In this document: positions 34,447-43,518 of the stretch, one piece after another
Layout: every line of letters begins with the position of its first letter
Position numbering within the stretch: position 1 is the first letter of the stretch
The notes under the pieces: generated by a model
What the model saw: the letters and a program-made list of their open reading frames with translations, nothing else
The model's database searches: none
What the model was told of the DNA's origin: nothing
Assembly: GCA_022819985.1 (NCBI GenBank)
Contig: JAJEGH010000043.1
Location: 124,001-188,000 of the forward strand
Direction: 5' to 3'
Length of the DNA stretch: 64,000 bases
Source of the DNA: Alphaproteobacteria bacterium
Lineage (GTDB): Bacteria; Pseudomonadota; Alphaproteobacteria; Bin65
Position numbers and translations under genes: made by a program

Positions 34447-34468
34447 GCCGGCAACAATTTGTTCCGGC
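34447..34468. promoter_or_regulatory. Inverted-repeat operator before the restriction-modification cassette
   Basis: GCCGG-C-AACAA-T-TTGTT-CCGGC is a near-perfect 22-bp palindrome. A TATTAT -10 candidate (34479-34484, minus strand) lies just upstream, placing the palindrome at the expected transcription start. It could be bound by the methyltransferase itself or by an unlinked repressor. No C-protein gene is seen. Confidence 0.5.
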
Positions 34469-34702
34469 GACAGAACATATAATAAACAAACATAGAGCGC
34501 CAGAAAGGAATCCAACGCATGTTGGCTGAGGGACGGCTGCTTGTCCAGACGACATGGGGCGGTCGGAACCGTTACCATCCAATATTCGCGGCGGTTCGGT
34601 TCGCGGGCCGCCTAATTCTTTGAACCGGGCCGCCCTTTCGGGCAAGAAGGCGGACGGACCGGTCCGACCGGATACGCAAAGGGCAGACGGGGGCATCGCG
34701 GC

Positions 34703-36283
34703 ATGACCGACGGACGGCTGAAATTCTGGGGCTGGGGCTGGGAAGGCGAGGGCGCGACGGACGCGGAGATTGCGCATCTCCAGCGCACCTACGGCGCGGC
34801 GCTGGGCATCGACGGGTTTCCGGCCGATCCGCCGCCGCGCGCGGACGAGTTCGACCTGCCGGCGCCCCGGCTCCGGCCGCCCGCGGCGCTGGAAGCGATC
34901 TGCGCAAGCGATCGGCACACCCGCCTGGTCCACGCCATGGGCAAGTCGCTGCCCGATGCCGTGCGGATGTTCGACCGGCAGGCGCCCCACGTCCCCGACA
35001 TCGTCGCTTTCCCGGAGACCGAAGAGCAGGTGCTCGCGGTCATGGACTGGGCCGCCGGGGCCGGGGCGGCGCTGATCCCGTTCGGCGGCGGCAGCTCGGT
35101 GGTCGGCGGCGTCGAGCCCAAGGTCGGCGACGGCTACGCGGCGGCGATCACGCTCTCCACCGTGCGCATGGCCGGCGTGGCCGAGGTGGACCGGACGTCC
35201 CGTGCGGCGCGGATTCGCGGCGGCACGCGGGTGCCGGACCTGGAGGCGGCGCTGAAGCCCCACGGGCTGACCCTGCGCCATTTTCCGCAGAGCTTCCCGA
35301 TGGCGACGGTCGGCGGCATGATCGCGACCCGCTCCGGCGGCCATTTCGCCATGCTCTACACCCATATCGACGATTTCGTCGAATCGCTGCGCACGGTGAC
35401 GCCGGCGGGCGCGATGGAGAGCCGCCGCCTGCCCGGCAGCGGCGCCGGGCCGAGCCCGGACCGCTTCGTCATCGGCTCCGAAGGCTCGGTCGGCGTCATT
35501 ACCGAGGCCTGGCTGCGGCTGCAGGACAAGCCGGCCTTCCGCGCCAACGCGGCGGCGACCTTCGAGGATTTTCATGCGGCGGCCGAGGCCGTGCGGGCGG
35601 TCGCGCAATCCGGCCTGAACCCGGCCAACTGCCGCCTGGTCGACGGCGAGGAATGCCGGATCAACGGCGTGAGCGACAACGGCCGGCACCTGCTGGTGCT
35701 GGGCTTCGAATCGGCCCATGCCGATGTCGCCCCGGCGATGGCGCGGGCGAAGGAACTGGTGCAGGACCATGGCGGCCTGGTCGACGACAGCGGCCATGCC
35801 GAAGGCGCGGTCGGCCGCTGGCGCACCGCCTTTATCCGCATGCCCTATTTCCGCGAGGTCATCACGCCCTGGGGGGTGCTGAACGACACCTTCGAGACCA
35901 GCATCACCTGGGACCGCTTCCCCGACTTCCACCGCAACGTGATGGCCGCAACGCGGTCCGCGATCCGCGCGGCGACCGGGCGCGACGGCATCGTCACCTG
36001 CCGCTTCACCCATGTCTATCCCGACGGGCCGGCGCCCTATTTCACGCTGCATTGCAAGGCCGACCGGGCTCGCATGATGGAGCAGTGGACCGCGATCAAG
36101 CGGGCGGCGTCCGACGCGGTGATCGACAATGGCGGCACGATCACCCACCACCACGCCGTCGGCCGCGACCACCAGCCCTGGTACGAGCGCCAGCGGCCGG
36201 CGCTGTTCGGTGCGGCCTACGGCGCGGCCAAGCGGGCGCTCGATCCGGCCGGCATCATGAATCCCGGCGTAATCGTCGGCTGA
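34703..36283 (+). CDS. FAD-binding oxidase, alkylglycerone-phosphate-synthase-like
   Basis: A 526-aa VAO/PCMH flavoprotein. The FAD-binding region contains PFGGGSSVVGG (about 133-143), the SFPMATVGGMIATRSGGH loop and FVIGSEGSVGVITEAWLRL. The C terminus HHHAVGRDHQPWYERQRP followed by LDPAGIMNPG is characteristic of the alkyldihydroxyacetonephosphate synthase branch. True ether-lipid synthesis is unproven in bacteria of this type, so an oxidase of an unknown hydroxy acid or lipid precursor is equally possible. It begins a plus-strand stretch just past the restriction-modification cassette. Confidence 0.85.
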   Translation: MTDGRLKFWGWGWEGEGATDAEIAHLQRTYGAALGIDGFPADPPPRADEFDLPAPRLRPPAALEAICASDRHTRLVHAMGKSLPDAVRMFDRQAPHVPDIVAFPETEEQVLAVMDWAAGAGAALIPFGGGSSVVGGVEPKVGDGYAAAITLSTVRMAGVAEVDRTSRAARIRGGTRVPDLEAALKPHGLTLRHFPQSFPMATVGGMIATRSGGHFAMLYTHIDDFVESLRTVTPAGAMESRRLPGSGAGPSPDRFVIGSEGSVGVITEAWLRLQDKPAFRANAAATFEDFHAAAEAVRAVAQSGLNPANCRLVDGEECRINGVSDNGRHLLVLGFESAHADVAPAMARAKELVQDHGGLVDDSGHAEGAVGRWRTAFIRMPYFREVITPWGVLNDTFETSITWDRFPDFHRNVMAATRSAIRAATGRDGIVTCRFTHVYPDGPAPYFTLHCKADRARMMEQWTAIKRAASDAVIDNGGTITHHHAVGRDHQPWYERQRPALFGAAYGAAKRALDPAGIMNPGVIVG

Positions 36284-36336
36284 AGGCGCGGCGGGCAGGT
36301 GGACAGACGGGCGGACGGACGGAGAGACCGGGGCCG

Positions 36337-37011
36337 ATGTGCGGGCGCTATTCCCTGACCGATCCGGACAAGGCGATCCGCGAGCTGTTCGGCTATGACG
36401 GGCCGCCGCTGAACTGGCCGCCCCTGTACAATATCGCGCCGACGCTGGAGGTGCCGGCGGTCGTCCGGGGCTCCGGCGGCAGGCCGCGCGCGCTGGTCAA
36501 GGCCCGCTGGGGGCTGATCCCGCCCTGGGCGAAGGACATGAAGATCGGCGCGAAGCTCACCAACGCGCGGGCCGAGACCGTCGCCGAAAAGCCGAGCTAC
36601 CGCAGCGCCTGGAAGGGGCGGCGTTGCCTGATCGCCGCCGACGGTTTCTACGAATGGCAAGCGGACGGCGCGGCAAAGGTACCCTTCCGGGTGTCCTACG
36701 AAGACGAGCGGCCCTTCGCCTTTGCCGGCCTGTGGGAGCGCTGGGACGGCCCGGACGGGCCGGTGCGCTCCTGCACCATAATCACGACGGCGGCCAACGC
36801 CGTGCTGGCGCCGATCCACCACCGCATGCCGGTCATCGTCGATCCGGAGAATTTCGCGCGCTGGCTGGGCCTCGAACCGGCGACGGAGGGCGATCTGCAC
36901 GCGCTGCTGACGCCGCGCGAGATCGAAGGCTTCCGCCCCTACCGGGTCGGCGACCGGGTGAACAAGGTGCAGAACAACGATCCTTCGGTCCTGGAGCCGC
37001 TGGCCGCCTGA
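36337..37011 (+). CDS. SRAP/HMCES family abasic-site DNA-protein crosslinker (YedK)
   Basis: 224 aa starting MCGRY; C2 becomes the N terminus after Met removal and forms a thiazolidine with abasic sites in single-stranded DNA. Other active-site residues are visible: N32 (YNIAPT), N76 (LTNARAET), E106 (DGFYEW) and H162 (HHRMP). This shields abasic sites at forks and fits the nearby DNA-processing genes, although the link to the restriction cassette is only positional. Confidence 0.95.
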   Translation: MCGRYSLTDPDKAIRELFGYDGPPLNWPPLYNIAPTLEVPAVVRGSGGRPRALVKARWGLIPPWAKDMKIGAKLTNARAETVAEKPSYRSAWKGRRCLIAADGFYEWQADGAAKVPFRVSYEDERPFAFAGLWERWDGPDGPVRSCTIITTAANAVLAPIHHRMPVIVDPENFARWLGLEPATEGDLHALLTPREIEGFRPYRVGDRVNKVQNNDPSVLEPLAA

Positions 37012-37174
37012 AGCCGGCGCGCTCCTTACCGGGCCTCCCGGCCCCGGCAGCGCGATGTGGCGCAGCGTAAACGCGCCGTCTTTCCGATCCGGCCGGTAAA
37101 GCCCAAATTTCCGGGATCCAGATTTCCGGATAACGCGCCCCGCGCTTCCATCCTTCACGGCGAAAGCGAACGGC

Positions 37175-37795
37175 ATGTCGAAGACCGCACTACAGGCGCT
37201 GGCGATCGCTCTGGTCGCCGCCGTTGCCGGCGCCGCCGGAGTCTATCTGTGGCGCGCCGGCGGCGACGCGCAGCAAGCGGCCGAAGCGCGCAGCACGGGC
37301 AAGCCCCTGATCGGCGGCCCGTTCGCCCTGGTCGACCACACCGGCGCGGCCCGGACGGAGAAGGACCTGCTCGGCAGGTTCGCCGTGGTCAATTTCGGTT
37401 TCACCAACTGCCCGGATGTCTGCCCGACGACGCTGCAGACGATTTCGGACGCGCTCGAACTGATGGGGCCGGCGGCGCAGCGCATCCGGCCGGTCTTCGT
37501 CAGCGTCGATCCGGACCGCGATACGCCCGACCGCCTCAAGACCTACCGCGAAGCCTTCGACGAGCGCTTCCTGATGCTGACCGGCAGCGAGGCGGCGGTC
37601 GCCCGGGCGGCCAAGGCCTACAAGGTCGGCTACAGCCGCATGAAGCCGGCGGCAGACGGCAGCTACATGGTGAACCACACGGCGCTCATCTACCTGATGG
37701 GCCCGGACGGCGCCTACATCACCCATTTCCCCTTCCGCATCGCGCCCGACAAGCTGGCGGCGTCGCTGAAAAAATGGGTCGGCAGCGGCAGTTGA
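37175..37795 (+). CDS. SCO1/SenC-family copper chaperone
   Basis: 206 aa. A membrane anchor or signal (about 7-26) precedes a thioredoxin-fold domain with CPDVC (C79, C83) and a later His in VNHTALIYL, the three copper ligands of SCO proteins. These proteins load the CuA site of cytochrome oxidase or act as thiol reductases. No cox genes are present in the window, so the partner oxidase is elsewhere. Confidence 0.93.
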   Translation: MSKTALQALAIALVAAVAGAAGVYLWRAGGDAQQAAEARSTGKPLIGGPFALVDHTGAARTEKDLLGRFAVVNFGFTNCPDVCPTTLQTISDALELMGPAAQRIRPVFVSVDPDRDTPDRLKTYREAFDERFLMLTGSEAAVARAAKAYKVGYSRMKPAADGSYMVNHTALIYLMGPDGAYITHFPFRIAPDKLAASLKKWVGSGS

Positions 37796-37825
37796 AGATC
37801 GTCTTCGGTAAGAGGGATCGATCCC

Positions 37826-38170
37826 GTGACGACGTTGAAAATCGGCATCGACAGCTACGACCGGATGAAGGCGCGCACGATGGCGATAGCACGCGGCGAG
37901 CGCAAACCTGCCGAGGGCGAACCGTCGGTCTGGTTCGTATCGGTGGCGAGTTTCGCGAGGGCGTTGTCCGAACGCAATCGGGAACTCCTGGCCCGGCTTG
38001 AGAGTGAAAAGCCGGAATCGTAACCCGACCCGGCGAAGATTGCGGGGCGAAACAAATCGAACCTGTCGTGCGCCCTCAAGACCATGTCGCGATACGATCT
38101 CGTCGTCTTGAAGCGGGCTCGTCCGGGCCGGCTGTCGCCGCCTTGCCTTCGCACCGTCCCCGCGCCATGA
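37826..38170 (+). pseudogene. HTH transcriptional regulator (HVO_A0114-like) with an in-frame stop
   Basis: A GTG start (37826, with AGAGGGA upstream) opens a 65-codon frame with SYDRMKARTMAIARGE and PSVWFVSVASFARALSERNRELL, the N-terminal half of a family of small HTH regulators. It stops at a TAA (38021-38023). Reading through in the same frame, the next 48 codons include KIAGRNKSNLSCALKTMSRYDLVVLKR, which is the helix-turn-helix half of the same family, ending at TGA 38170. The intact gene would be about 115 codons. A single nonsense change (or sequencing error) therefore splits it. Family members often partner a toxin gene; none is seen here. Confidence 0.75.
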
Positions 38171-38177
38171 TGCGGGC

Positions 38178-38393
38178 ATGAATTCGCCCGCCACCCCGGC
38201 CCTGCCCGCTCGCGCAACCCTGCGGTCCCTGTCGCGCCGGCAGATTGCCCTGTCCGGTGCCGCACTGGCCGGCAGTGCTTCGGGCGCGCTGTTTGCGGGC
38301 GAGATCGTCCAGGCCGCGACCGGCGTGTGGAGCGCCTTTGTCGTTCCGGCCTTTTTCGAGCTGCTGCTGAGCGGTATTCCCTTCTGCGCCTGA
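38178..38393 (+). CDS. Possible small membrane protein
   Basis: 71 codons from an ATG 7 bp after the pseudogene. SRRQIALSG is followed by two hydrophobic stretches (about 24-45 and 48-68). No family is recognised. The composition fits a real membrane peptide, but GC-rich DNA often gives such frames by chance and there is no clear ribosome-binding site. Confidence 0.3.
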   Translation: MNSPATPALPARATLRSLSRRQIALSGAALAGSASGALFAGEIVQAATGVWSAFVVPAFFELLLSGIPFCA

Positions 38394-38428
38394 CGCCGCC
38401 GGCGATCGCGCGGCAGCCACAGGGCCGG

Positions 38429-39463
38429 CTACAGGGCGGCCCGCATCTGCGCCGCGCCCGCGGTCATGGCCGCCAGCTTTTGTTTCGCGATGTAGCGCGG
38501 CAAGGCGGAGAAGCCGCAGTCGGCGGTGATCCACAATGCGTCTGCCGGAATGTGCCGGAGGCACAGGTCGATCCGCCGGGCGACCGTGTCCGCGTCCTCG
38601 ACCAGGAAATTCTTGACGTCGATCACGCCGGCCGCGATGGCGAAGCGGTCCGCCAGCGCCGCCATCAGCTCCAACTCCGCCATCTCCCGGTTGGCGAATT
38701 CGAACATCAGCACGTCGCAGGGCAGCGATTGGATGGCGTCCATCATCGGCCCGATGCGGCGGTCGGCGAACGGCCGGCCGGCATTGTTGCCGAAGCAGAC
38801 ATGGACGACGGTCCGCGCCGCGACGCCGTCCAGGCAGCGGCCGATAATTTCGGCGCCTTCGGCGAAGGAGAGACCGTGCGGGGCGCGGGGCAGGCCGGGT
38901 TCGTCGATCTGCACCAGCGCCGCGCCGGCTTCGGCGAGCGCAACCAGCTCGGCGCGCACGATGGCGGCCAGCCGGTCGACAACGGCATCCCGGCCGCCGC
39001 CGTCCGTTTCGATGGCCTGGAGGAAGGTCAGCGGGCCGGGGATGGCGACCTTGAGGGCGGAGGCCGGCGCCAGGGCCGCGAGCAGCGCGAATTCCCCGGC
39101 CGCGCCCAGCCCGTCCGGCGCCTCGATTTCGCCGGCGACGGTGAAATGCGGCGCCATGTCGTAGCCGGCGATGCCGAGGCGCCGGCGCGGCGCCACGCGC
39201 TCGAGGCCGGTCAGCCGGTCGAACATCTCGTAGACGAAGCGCTGGCGGCGCAATTCGCCGTCGCTGACGATGTCGACGCCGGCGTCGAGCTGGTCCGTCA
39301 CGACGGTCCGCGTCGCGTCCTCGAACAGCTCCTCGACGTCGTGGTCGCCCCATTCGCCCTTTCGCGCGGCGCGCCAGGAGGCGATAAACCAGCCGGGCGC
39401 CGCCATCGAGCCGACGCCCATGGTCGGCAGCGGAGGCAGCGCCGGAAACGGAATAGGGTTCAT
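38429..39463 (-). CDS. Cobalamin-independent methionine-synthase-like (MetE C-terminal domain) protein
   Basis: 344 aa, equal to the catalytic C-terminal half of MetE alone. Zinc-ligand candidates are VHVCFGN (His and Cys) and TADCGFS (second Cys), with a Glu in DVLMFEFAN between them. The N-terminal folate-binding half of full MetE is absent, as in a family of short homologues that use varied methyl donors or thiol acceptors. It is a single gene convergent with the small reading frame at 38178 and divergent from the metallo-beta-lactamase gene. Confidence 0.88.
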   Translation of the reverse strand: MNPIPFPALPPLPTMGVGSMAAPGWFIASWRAARKGEWGDHDVEELFEDATRTVVTDQLDAGVDIVSDGELRRQRFVYEMFDRLTGLERVAPRRRLGIAGYDMAPHFTVAGEIEAPDGLGAAGEFALLAALAPASALKVAIPGPLTFLQAIETDGGGRDAVVDRLAAIVRAELVALAEAGAALVQIDEPGLPRAPHGLSFAEGAEIIGRCLDGVAARTVVHVCFGNNAGRPFADRRIGPMMDAIQSLPCDVLMFEFANREMAELELMAALADRFAIAAGVIDVKNFLVEDADTVARRIDLCLRHIPADALWITADCGFSALPRYIAKQKLAAMTAGAAQMRAAL

Positions 39464-39580
39464 GCGGATCGCCCTCTCGACTGACCGGCCCGACTGTCGC
39501 AACGTGCGTGACCGGAAGCAATGGGCTTCGCGCCGCCGCTCCGGGCCGCAAACGCAGGAAGAGGAAGAAAGCGACCCCAG

Positions 39581-40450
39581 ATGAGCCGGCAAGCCGCAGT
39601 CGAAACCTTCTTTCACGAGCCGACCTACACCGCCACCCACGTCGCCTGGTGCCCGGACACCGGCAAGGCTGCCATCGTCGATTCCGTGCGCGATTTCTGT
39701 CACCGGTCGGGCCGGCTGTCCTCGGTGGCGGCCGAAGAGGTCGCCGCCTTCGTCCGCGGCCGGGGGCTGACGGTCGAGCGCATTCTCGAAACCCACGCCC
39801 ATGCCGACCATCTCAGCGCCGCGCCCTGGCTCAAACGGGCGCTGGGCGGGCGCATCGGCATCGGTGCCGGGATTGTCGACGTGCAGCGGGCCTTCGCCGA
39901 TGTCTTCAACAGCGGGCCGGATTTCAGCGCCGACGGCTCGCAGTTCGACGACCTGTTCGGCGACGGCGACCGCTTCGACCTCGGCGGGCTGACCGTCGAG
40001 GTTGTGCACACGCCGGGGCATACGCCGGCCTGCGTGAGCTATCTCGTCGGCGATGCCGCGTTCGTCGGCGATACGATTTTCATGCCGGACTACGGCAGCG
40101 CGCGCTGCGACTTTCCCGGCGGCGACGCGCGCACGCTGTACCGCTCCGTGCAGCGCCTCTTCGCCCTGCCCGACGAGACGAGGGTCTTCCTGTGCCACGA
40201 CTACAAGGCGCCGGGCCGGGACGCGTTCGCCTGGCAGACCACCATCGGCGAAGAAAGACGGCGAAACATCCATATCCATGAGGGGGTCGACGAGGACGGC
40301 TTCGTCGAAATGCGCACGCGCCGGGACGAGACGCTGGATATGCCGCTGCTCATCATCCCCTCGATCCAGGTCAACATGCGCGCCGGCCGTATGCCGCCGG
40401 CCGAAGACGACGGCGCGGTCTATCTGAAAGTGCCGCTGAACCGGCTGTAG
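39581..40450 (+). CDS. Metallo-beta-lactamase-fold protein, persulfide-dioxygenase-like
   Basis: 289 aa from the ATG at 39581, which has a purine-rich AGGAAGAGGAAG upstream. Metal motif THAHADHL (71-78), then VVHTPGHTPAC, FVGDTIFMPDYGSARCDFPGGDA and VFLCHDYKAPGR. This pattern belongs to the ETHE1/BLH-type branch, mononuclear iron enzymes that oxidise glutathione persulfide to sulfite. A rhodanese partner is not adjacent, so the physiological substrate is inferred. Confidence 0.88.
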   Translation: MSRQAAVETFFHEPTYTATHVAWCPDTGKAAIVDSVRDFCHRSGRLSSVAAEEVAAFVRGRGLTVERILETHAHADHLSAAPWLKRALGGRIGIGAGIVDVQRAFADVFNSGPDFSADGSQFDDLFGDGDRFDLGGLTVEVVHTPGHTPACVSYLVGDAAFVGDTIFMPDYGSARCDFPGGDARTLYRSVQRLFALPDETRVFLCHDYKAPGRDAFAWQTTIGEERRRNIHIHEGVDEDGFVEMRTRRDETLDMPLLIIPSIQVNMRAGRMPPAEDDGAVYLKVPLNRL

Positions 40451-40484
40451 CCGCGCCGCCACGCACGGGAATCCGGCAACCGCC

Positions 40485-41747
40485 ATGACCCACTCTCCGC
40501 AGCCCGCCCTCCACGTCAGGGAACAGCCCTATGGCTGGGTCATGGTGGCCGTCACCTTCCTGCTGTCGATCCTGACCTTCGGCGGCCTGCCCGCCGTCGC
40601 CGTTTTCATCAAGCCGCTGACCCTGGAATTCGGCTGGACCCGGGGCGAAACCTCCCTGGGCTACACCGCCATCGCCGTTTCGGCCGCCGTGGCCGGGCTG
40701 GCCTATGGCGAGCTGGCCGACCGCTTCGGCACGCGCGCCATCATCCTGGTGGCCGCCGTCGGCATGGGCGCCGCCTATCTGCTGCAATCCGGCCAGTCGA
40801 CGCTGACCGAATACTATCTCGCCCACATCCTGTTCGGCGCGACCGGCCTGGCCGTGGTCAGCGGTCCCATGCTGATCGGCATCGGCTTCTGGTTCGGCCG
40901 CAACAAGGGGCTCGCCATCGGCATCGTCGCCTGCGGCGGCGGCGTCGGGCAGGCGCTCATGCCGGTGGTCAACCACTGGCTGATCGAGGCCGACGGGTGG
41001 CGCGACGCCCTGTTCGACCTCGGCCTGATCTATCTGGCGCTCGGCGTGCCGCTGGCCCTGCTGGTGCGCGATGCGCCGGTCCGCCTGGCGGCGCGTGCCG
41101 CCGGCAGCGGGGCCTCCGATGCGCTGACCCGGAGCCAGACCGGCCTGCCGGCCTACGAGGTCATCGCCTGGCTCTCGGTCGCGGTTTCCCTGTGCTGCAC
41201 CTGCATGGCGGTGCTGATCGTGCATCTCGTGCCGCTGATGACCGACCGCGGCGTCGATTCGGCGACCGCCGTGCAGATTCTGTCGGCCCTGATGCTGGCC
41301 GGCGCCGGCGGCCGCCTGGTCGGCGGCACGATCGCCGACACGCTCGGCGTCCTGCCGACCTATTTCATCATGTCGGTGGGGCAGACCGCGGTGATCTACT
41401 GGTTCGTCGCGGTCGACAGCATGGCGCTGATCTGGATTCTGGCGATCCTGTTCGGCCTGTTTTTCGCCGGCGTCATGGTGTCCTTCATCACCTGCTGCCG
41501 GGAATTCATCCCGCCGCGCATCGGCGGCCGGGGCATGGCGGTGGTCGCCCTGCTCGGCTGGGGCGGCATGGGTTTCGGCGGATATATCGGCGGTGCCGGC
41601 TTCGACTGGACCGGCGACTACCGCCTGGCCTTCGCCCTGGCGGTCGCGGCCGGCATCGCCAACCTGGTCGTGATCGCCTTCCTGGCCGGCCGGATCCGCC
41701 GGAGCGGCCGCATGAAGCTGTGGCTGCCGCGCCGCGCCGCGGCGTGA
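40485..41747 (+). CDS. MFS transporter, monocarboxylate/oxalate-formate type
   Basis: A 420-aa, 12-helix major facilitator. The A-motif equivalent is GELADRFGTRAI between helices 2 and 3, and GGRLVGGTIADTLGV in the second half. Helix 4-5 contains GIGFWFGRNKGLAIGI, typical of the MCT/OFA-like branch that carries small organic acids. It follows the metallo-beta-lactamase gene by 34 bp and is probably co-transcribed; its substrate may belong with the neighbouring oxygenase cluster. Confidence 0.88.
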   Translation: MTHSPQPALHVREQPYGWVMVAVTFLLSILTFGGLPAVAVFIKPLTLEFGWTRGETSLGYTAIAVSAAVAGLAYGELADRFGTRAIILVAAVGMGAAYLLQSGQSTLTEYYLAHILFGATGLAVVSGPMLIGIGFWFGRNKGLAIGIVACGGGVGQALMPVVNHWLIEADGWRDALFDLGLIYLALGVPLALLVRDAPVRLAARAAGSGASDALTRSQTGLPAYEVIAWLSVAVSLCCTCMAVLIVHLVPLMTDRGVDSATAVQILSALMLAGAGGRLVGGTIADTLGVLPTYFIMSVGQTAVIYWFVAVDSMALIWILAILFGLFFAGVMVSFITCCREFIPPRIGGRGMAVVALLGWGGMGFGGYIGGAGFDWTGDYRLAFALAVAAGIANLVVIAFLAGRIRRSGRMKLWLPRRAAA

Positions 41748-41756
41748 CGGCCGCCG

Positions 41757-42821
41757 CTACCGGAAGTGCGGCATCACCTCTTGCGAGAACAGGCGCATGG
41801 ACGCGAGCGCATCCTCGTAGGAGACCGTGTTGAAGTTGACCTGGAGGGACGCGACCTCGAATCCGCCGGTCAGTTCCTGATAGTCGGCGATCCGCTGCCG
41901 GATGGCCGCCGGCGTGCCGACCCAGGCCGCGCCTTTTTCGACCTGGCTCTCGAAGGACTCTTTGGCGAGCCCGGCGATGATCTTGTCGTAGCCCGGATAG
42001 TCCTTGGAGGTCGTCCCGCCGGTCCAGTGGGACGCCGCGCTGACCAGCGATTTCAGATAGGCGTTGAGCGGCCGGCGCGCGATCTCCGCCGCCCGTTCGG
42101 CGTCCTCGTGGCACAGCATGTGGAAGGCGAGCATGACCTCGCCCCTGCCGGGATGGCCGGCCTCCTGCCAGGCCTCGCGGTAGAGCGCCAGCAACTCCTT
42201 CATCTTGCCGCCGGCGAGCGGGATCGCCATGACCTTGTGGCCCGCCTTTCCGGCGTTGGTGAAGCTCTCCGGCGTGGCGAAGGCGGCGATCCAGAAGGGC
42301 GGGCGCGGCTTCTGGGTCGGCCGCGGCAGCGAGGTGACGTGCTTGAAGCTGTGGAATTGGCCCTCGTAGGACACGTCTTCCTCTTCGAGCAGCCGGCGCA
42401 CGATCTCCATGCCCTCCTCGAACCGCGCGCGGCTCTCGTCCAGGCTGACGCCGAAATTCTCGAACTCGTGGGGCAGGAAGGCGCGGGCGAAGCCGCATTC
42501 CATGCGGCCGCCGGTGATCGCGTCCATCATGCCGATCTCGCCGGCGATCTTGAGCGGATGGTTGAAGGCCGGCAGGACGGCGCCGGTGACGAAGCGGGCC
42601 TTGCGGGTGCGCATCGACGCCGCCGACAGGAAGAGGTGCGGGTTGGGCGAATAGCCGCCGTAGGGCAGGAAATAGTGCTCGACCGTGCGCAGGTTGGTGT
42701 AGCCCAGCGCGTCCATATGGTCGACCAGAGCCAGCGCCTCGCCCCAATAGGCGTCGGCCGGCTGGATTTCCGGGCCGACATCCGGGAAGAACTGGAGTCC
42801 GAACTCGACCCTGCCTGCCAT
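41757..42821 (-). CDS. Luciferase-like (LLM) flavin-dependent monooxygenase
   Basis: A 354-aa LLM-fold TIM barrel: VEFGLQFFPDV start, LGYTNLRTVEHYF, ITGGRMECGFARAFLPHEF and PPFWIAAFATPESFTNAG. It uses FMNH2 (supplied by a reductase) to oxygenate small substrates. It is divergent from the marR-FAH pair with two palindromes in the 128-bp space between, so MarR control is likely. Combined with the FAH hydrolase and the MFS carrier it suggests a catabolic cluster for an organic acid or ring compound of unknown identity. Confidence 0.9.
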   Translation of the reverse strand: MAGRVEFGLQFFPDVGPEIQPADAYWGEALALVDHMDALGYTNLRTVEHYFLPYGGYSPNPHLFLSAASMRTRKARFVTGAVLPAFNHPLKIAGEIGMMDAITGGRMECGFARAFLPHEFENFGVSLDESRARFEEGMEIVRRLLEEEDVSYEGQFHSFKHVTSLPRPTQKPRPPFWIAAFATPESFTNAGKAGHKVMAIPLAGGKMKELLALYREAWQEAGHPGRGEVMLAFHMLCHEDAERAAEIARRPLNAYLKSLVSAASHWTGGTTSKDYPGYDKIIAGLAKESFESQVEKGAAWVGTPAAIRQRIADYQELTGGFEVASLQVNFNTVSYEDALASMRLFSQEVMPHFR

Positions 42822-42870
42822 GAACGTCTCCCTCGGCGGTGCATCCGCGTCGATGCTCTGCGGATCGAAT

Positions 42871-42923
42871 GTCAGTATACAGACGAGTTATGCGCCGGCA
42901 ATCCGTTTTATCAGTATACGGAT
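42871..42923. promoter_or_regulatory. Pair of palindromic operators between LLM and marR
   Basis: GTCAGTATACAGAC (42871-42884) and ATCAGTATACGGAT (42910-42923) are both dyads of the form TC-N-GTATAC-N-GA, with centres 39 bp apart. They sit between the divergent LLM and marR genes and are the likely MarR binding sites. GTATAC could overlap -10 elements for both directions. Confidence 0.65.
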
Positions 42924-42949
42924 CAATCCGCGGGGCTTATGATCGCCGG

Positions 42950-43516
42950 ATGGATGGACGGAAACCCGCTGCCGATGAGCGCGCCGCGCCGGGCCGCATG
43001 CCGCCGGACGGCGCGGCGCGGCGGATCGACCGGGTCGCGCTGCACGAAACGCCGGGGCACCTGCTGCGCCGGGCCCAGCAGCGCGCCGTCGACTTGTTCG
43101 TGCAGGCGGTCGGCGAACGGGGGCTGCGGCCGCCGCAATTCGCCCTGCTGCTGGCGGCCCACCAGAATCCGGGCGCCAACCAGAGCGAGCTCGTCCGCAT
43201 CACCGGCATCGACCGCAGCACGGCCGCCGACATGATCACGCGCCTGGCCGGCCGCGGCCTGATCCGGCGCATCCGCACGGAGGCGGACGGGCGCGCCAAC
43301 CGGCTCAGCGTCACTGCCGAAGGCGTGGCCGCACTGGAAGCGGCGGCGGACCGGGCCGACCGCGCGCAGGAAAGTATCGTCGCGCCGATCCCGGCCGGCC
43401 AGCGGGCGCAGTTTCTCAGGAATCTGGCGCGGATCGCCGATCTTCCCGATCCGTCGGCCGAATCGCGCCCGATCGGATCGCGCCCGGACGGCAGGGCGAA
43501 CCGCGAAGGAGGCTGA
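42950..43516 (+). CDS. MarR-family transcriptional regulator
   Basis: 188 aa from the ATG at 42950; the frame is open upstream through the operator region, which argues against the longer form. The winged HTH is clear: FALLLAAHQNPGANQSELVRITGIDRSTAADMITRLAGRGLIRRI, then the wing with ADGRANRLSVTAEG. It is a probable repressor of itself, the FAH gene (2 bp downstream) and the divergent LLM gene. Confidence 0.9.
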   Translation: MDGRKPAADERAAPGRMPPDGAARRIDRVALHETPGHLLRRAQQRAVDLFVQAVGERGLRPPQFALLLAAHQNPGANQSELVRITGIDRSTAADMITRLAGRGLIRRIRTEADGRANRLSVTAEGVAALEAAADRADRAQESIVAPIPAGQRAQFLRNLARIADLPDPSAESRPIGSRPDGRANREGG

Positions 43517-43518
43517 CC

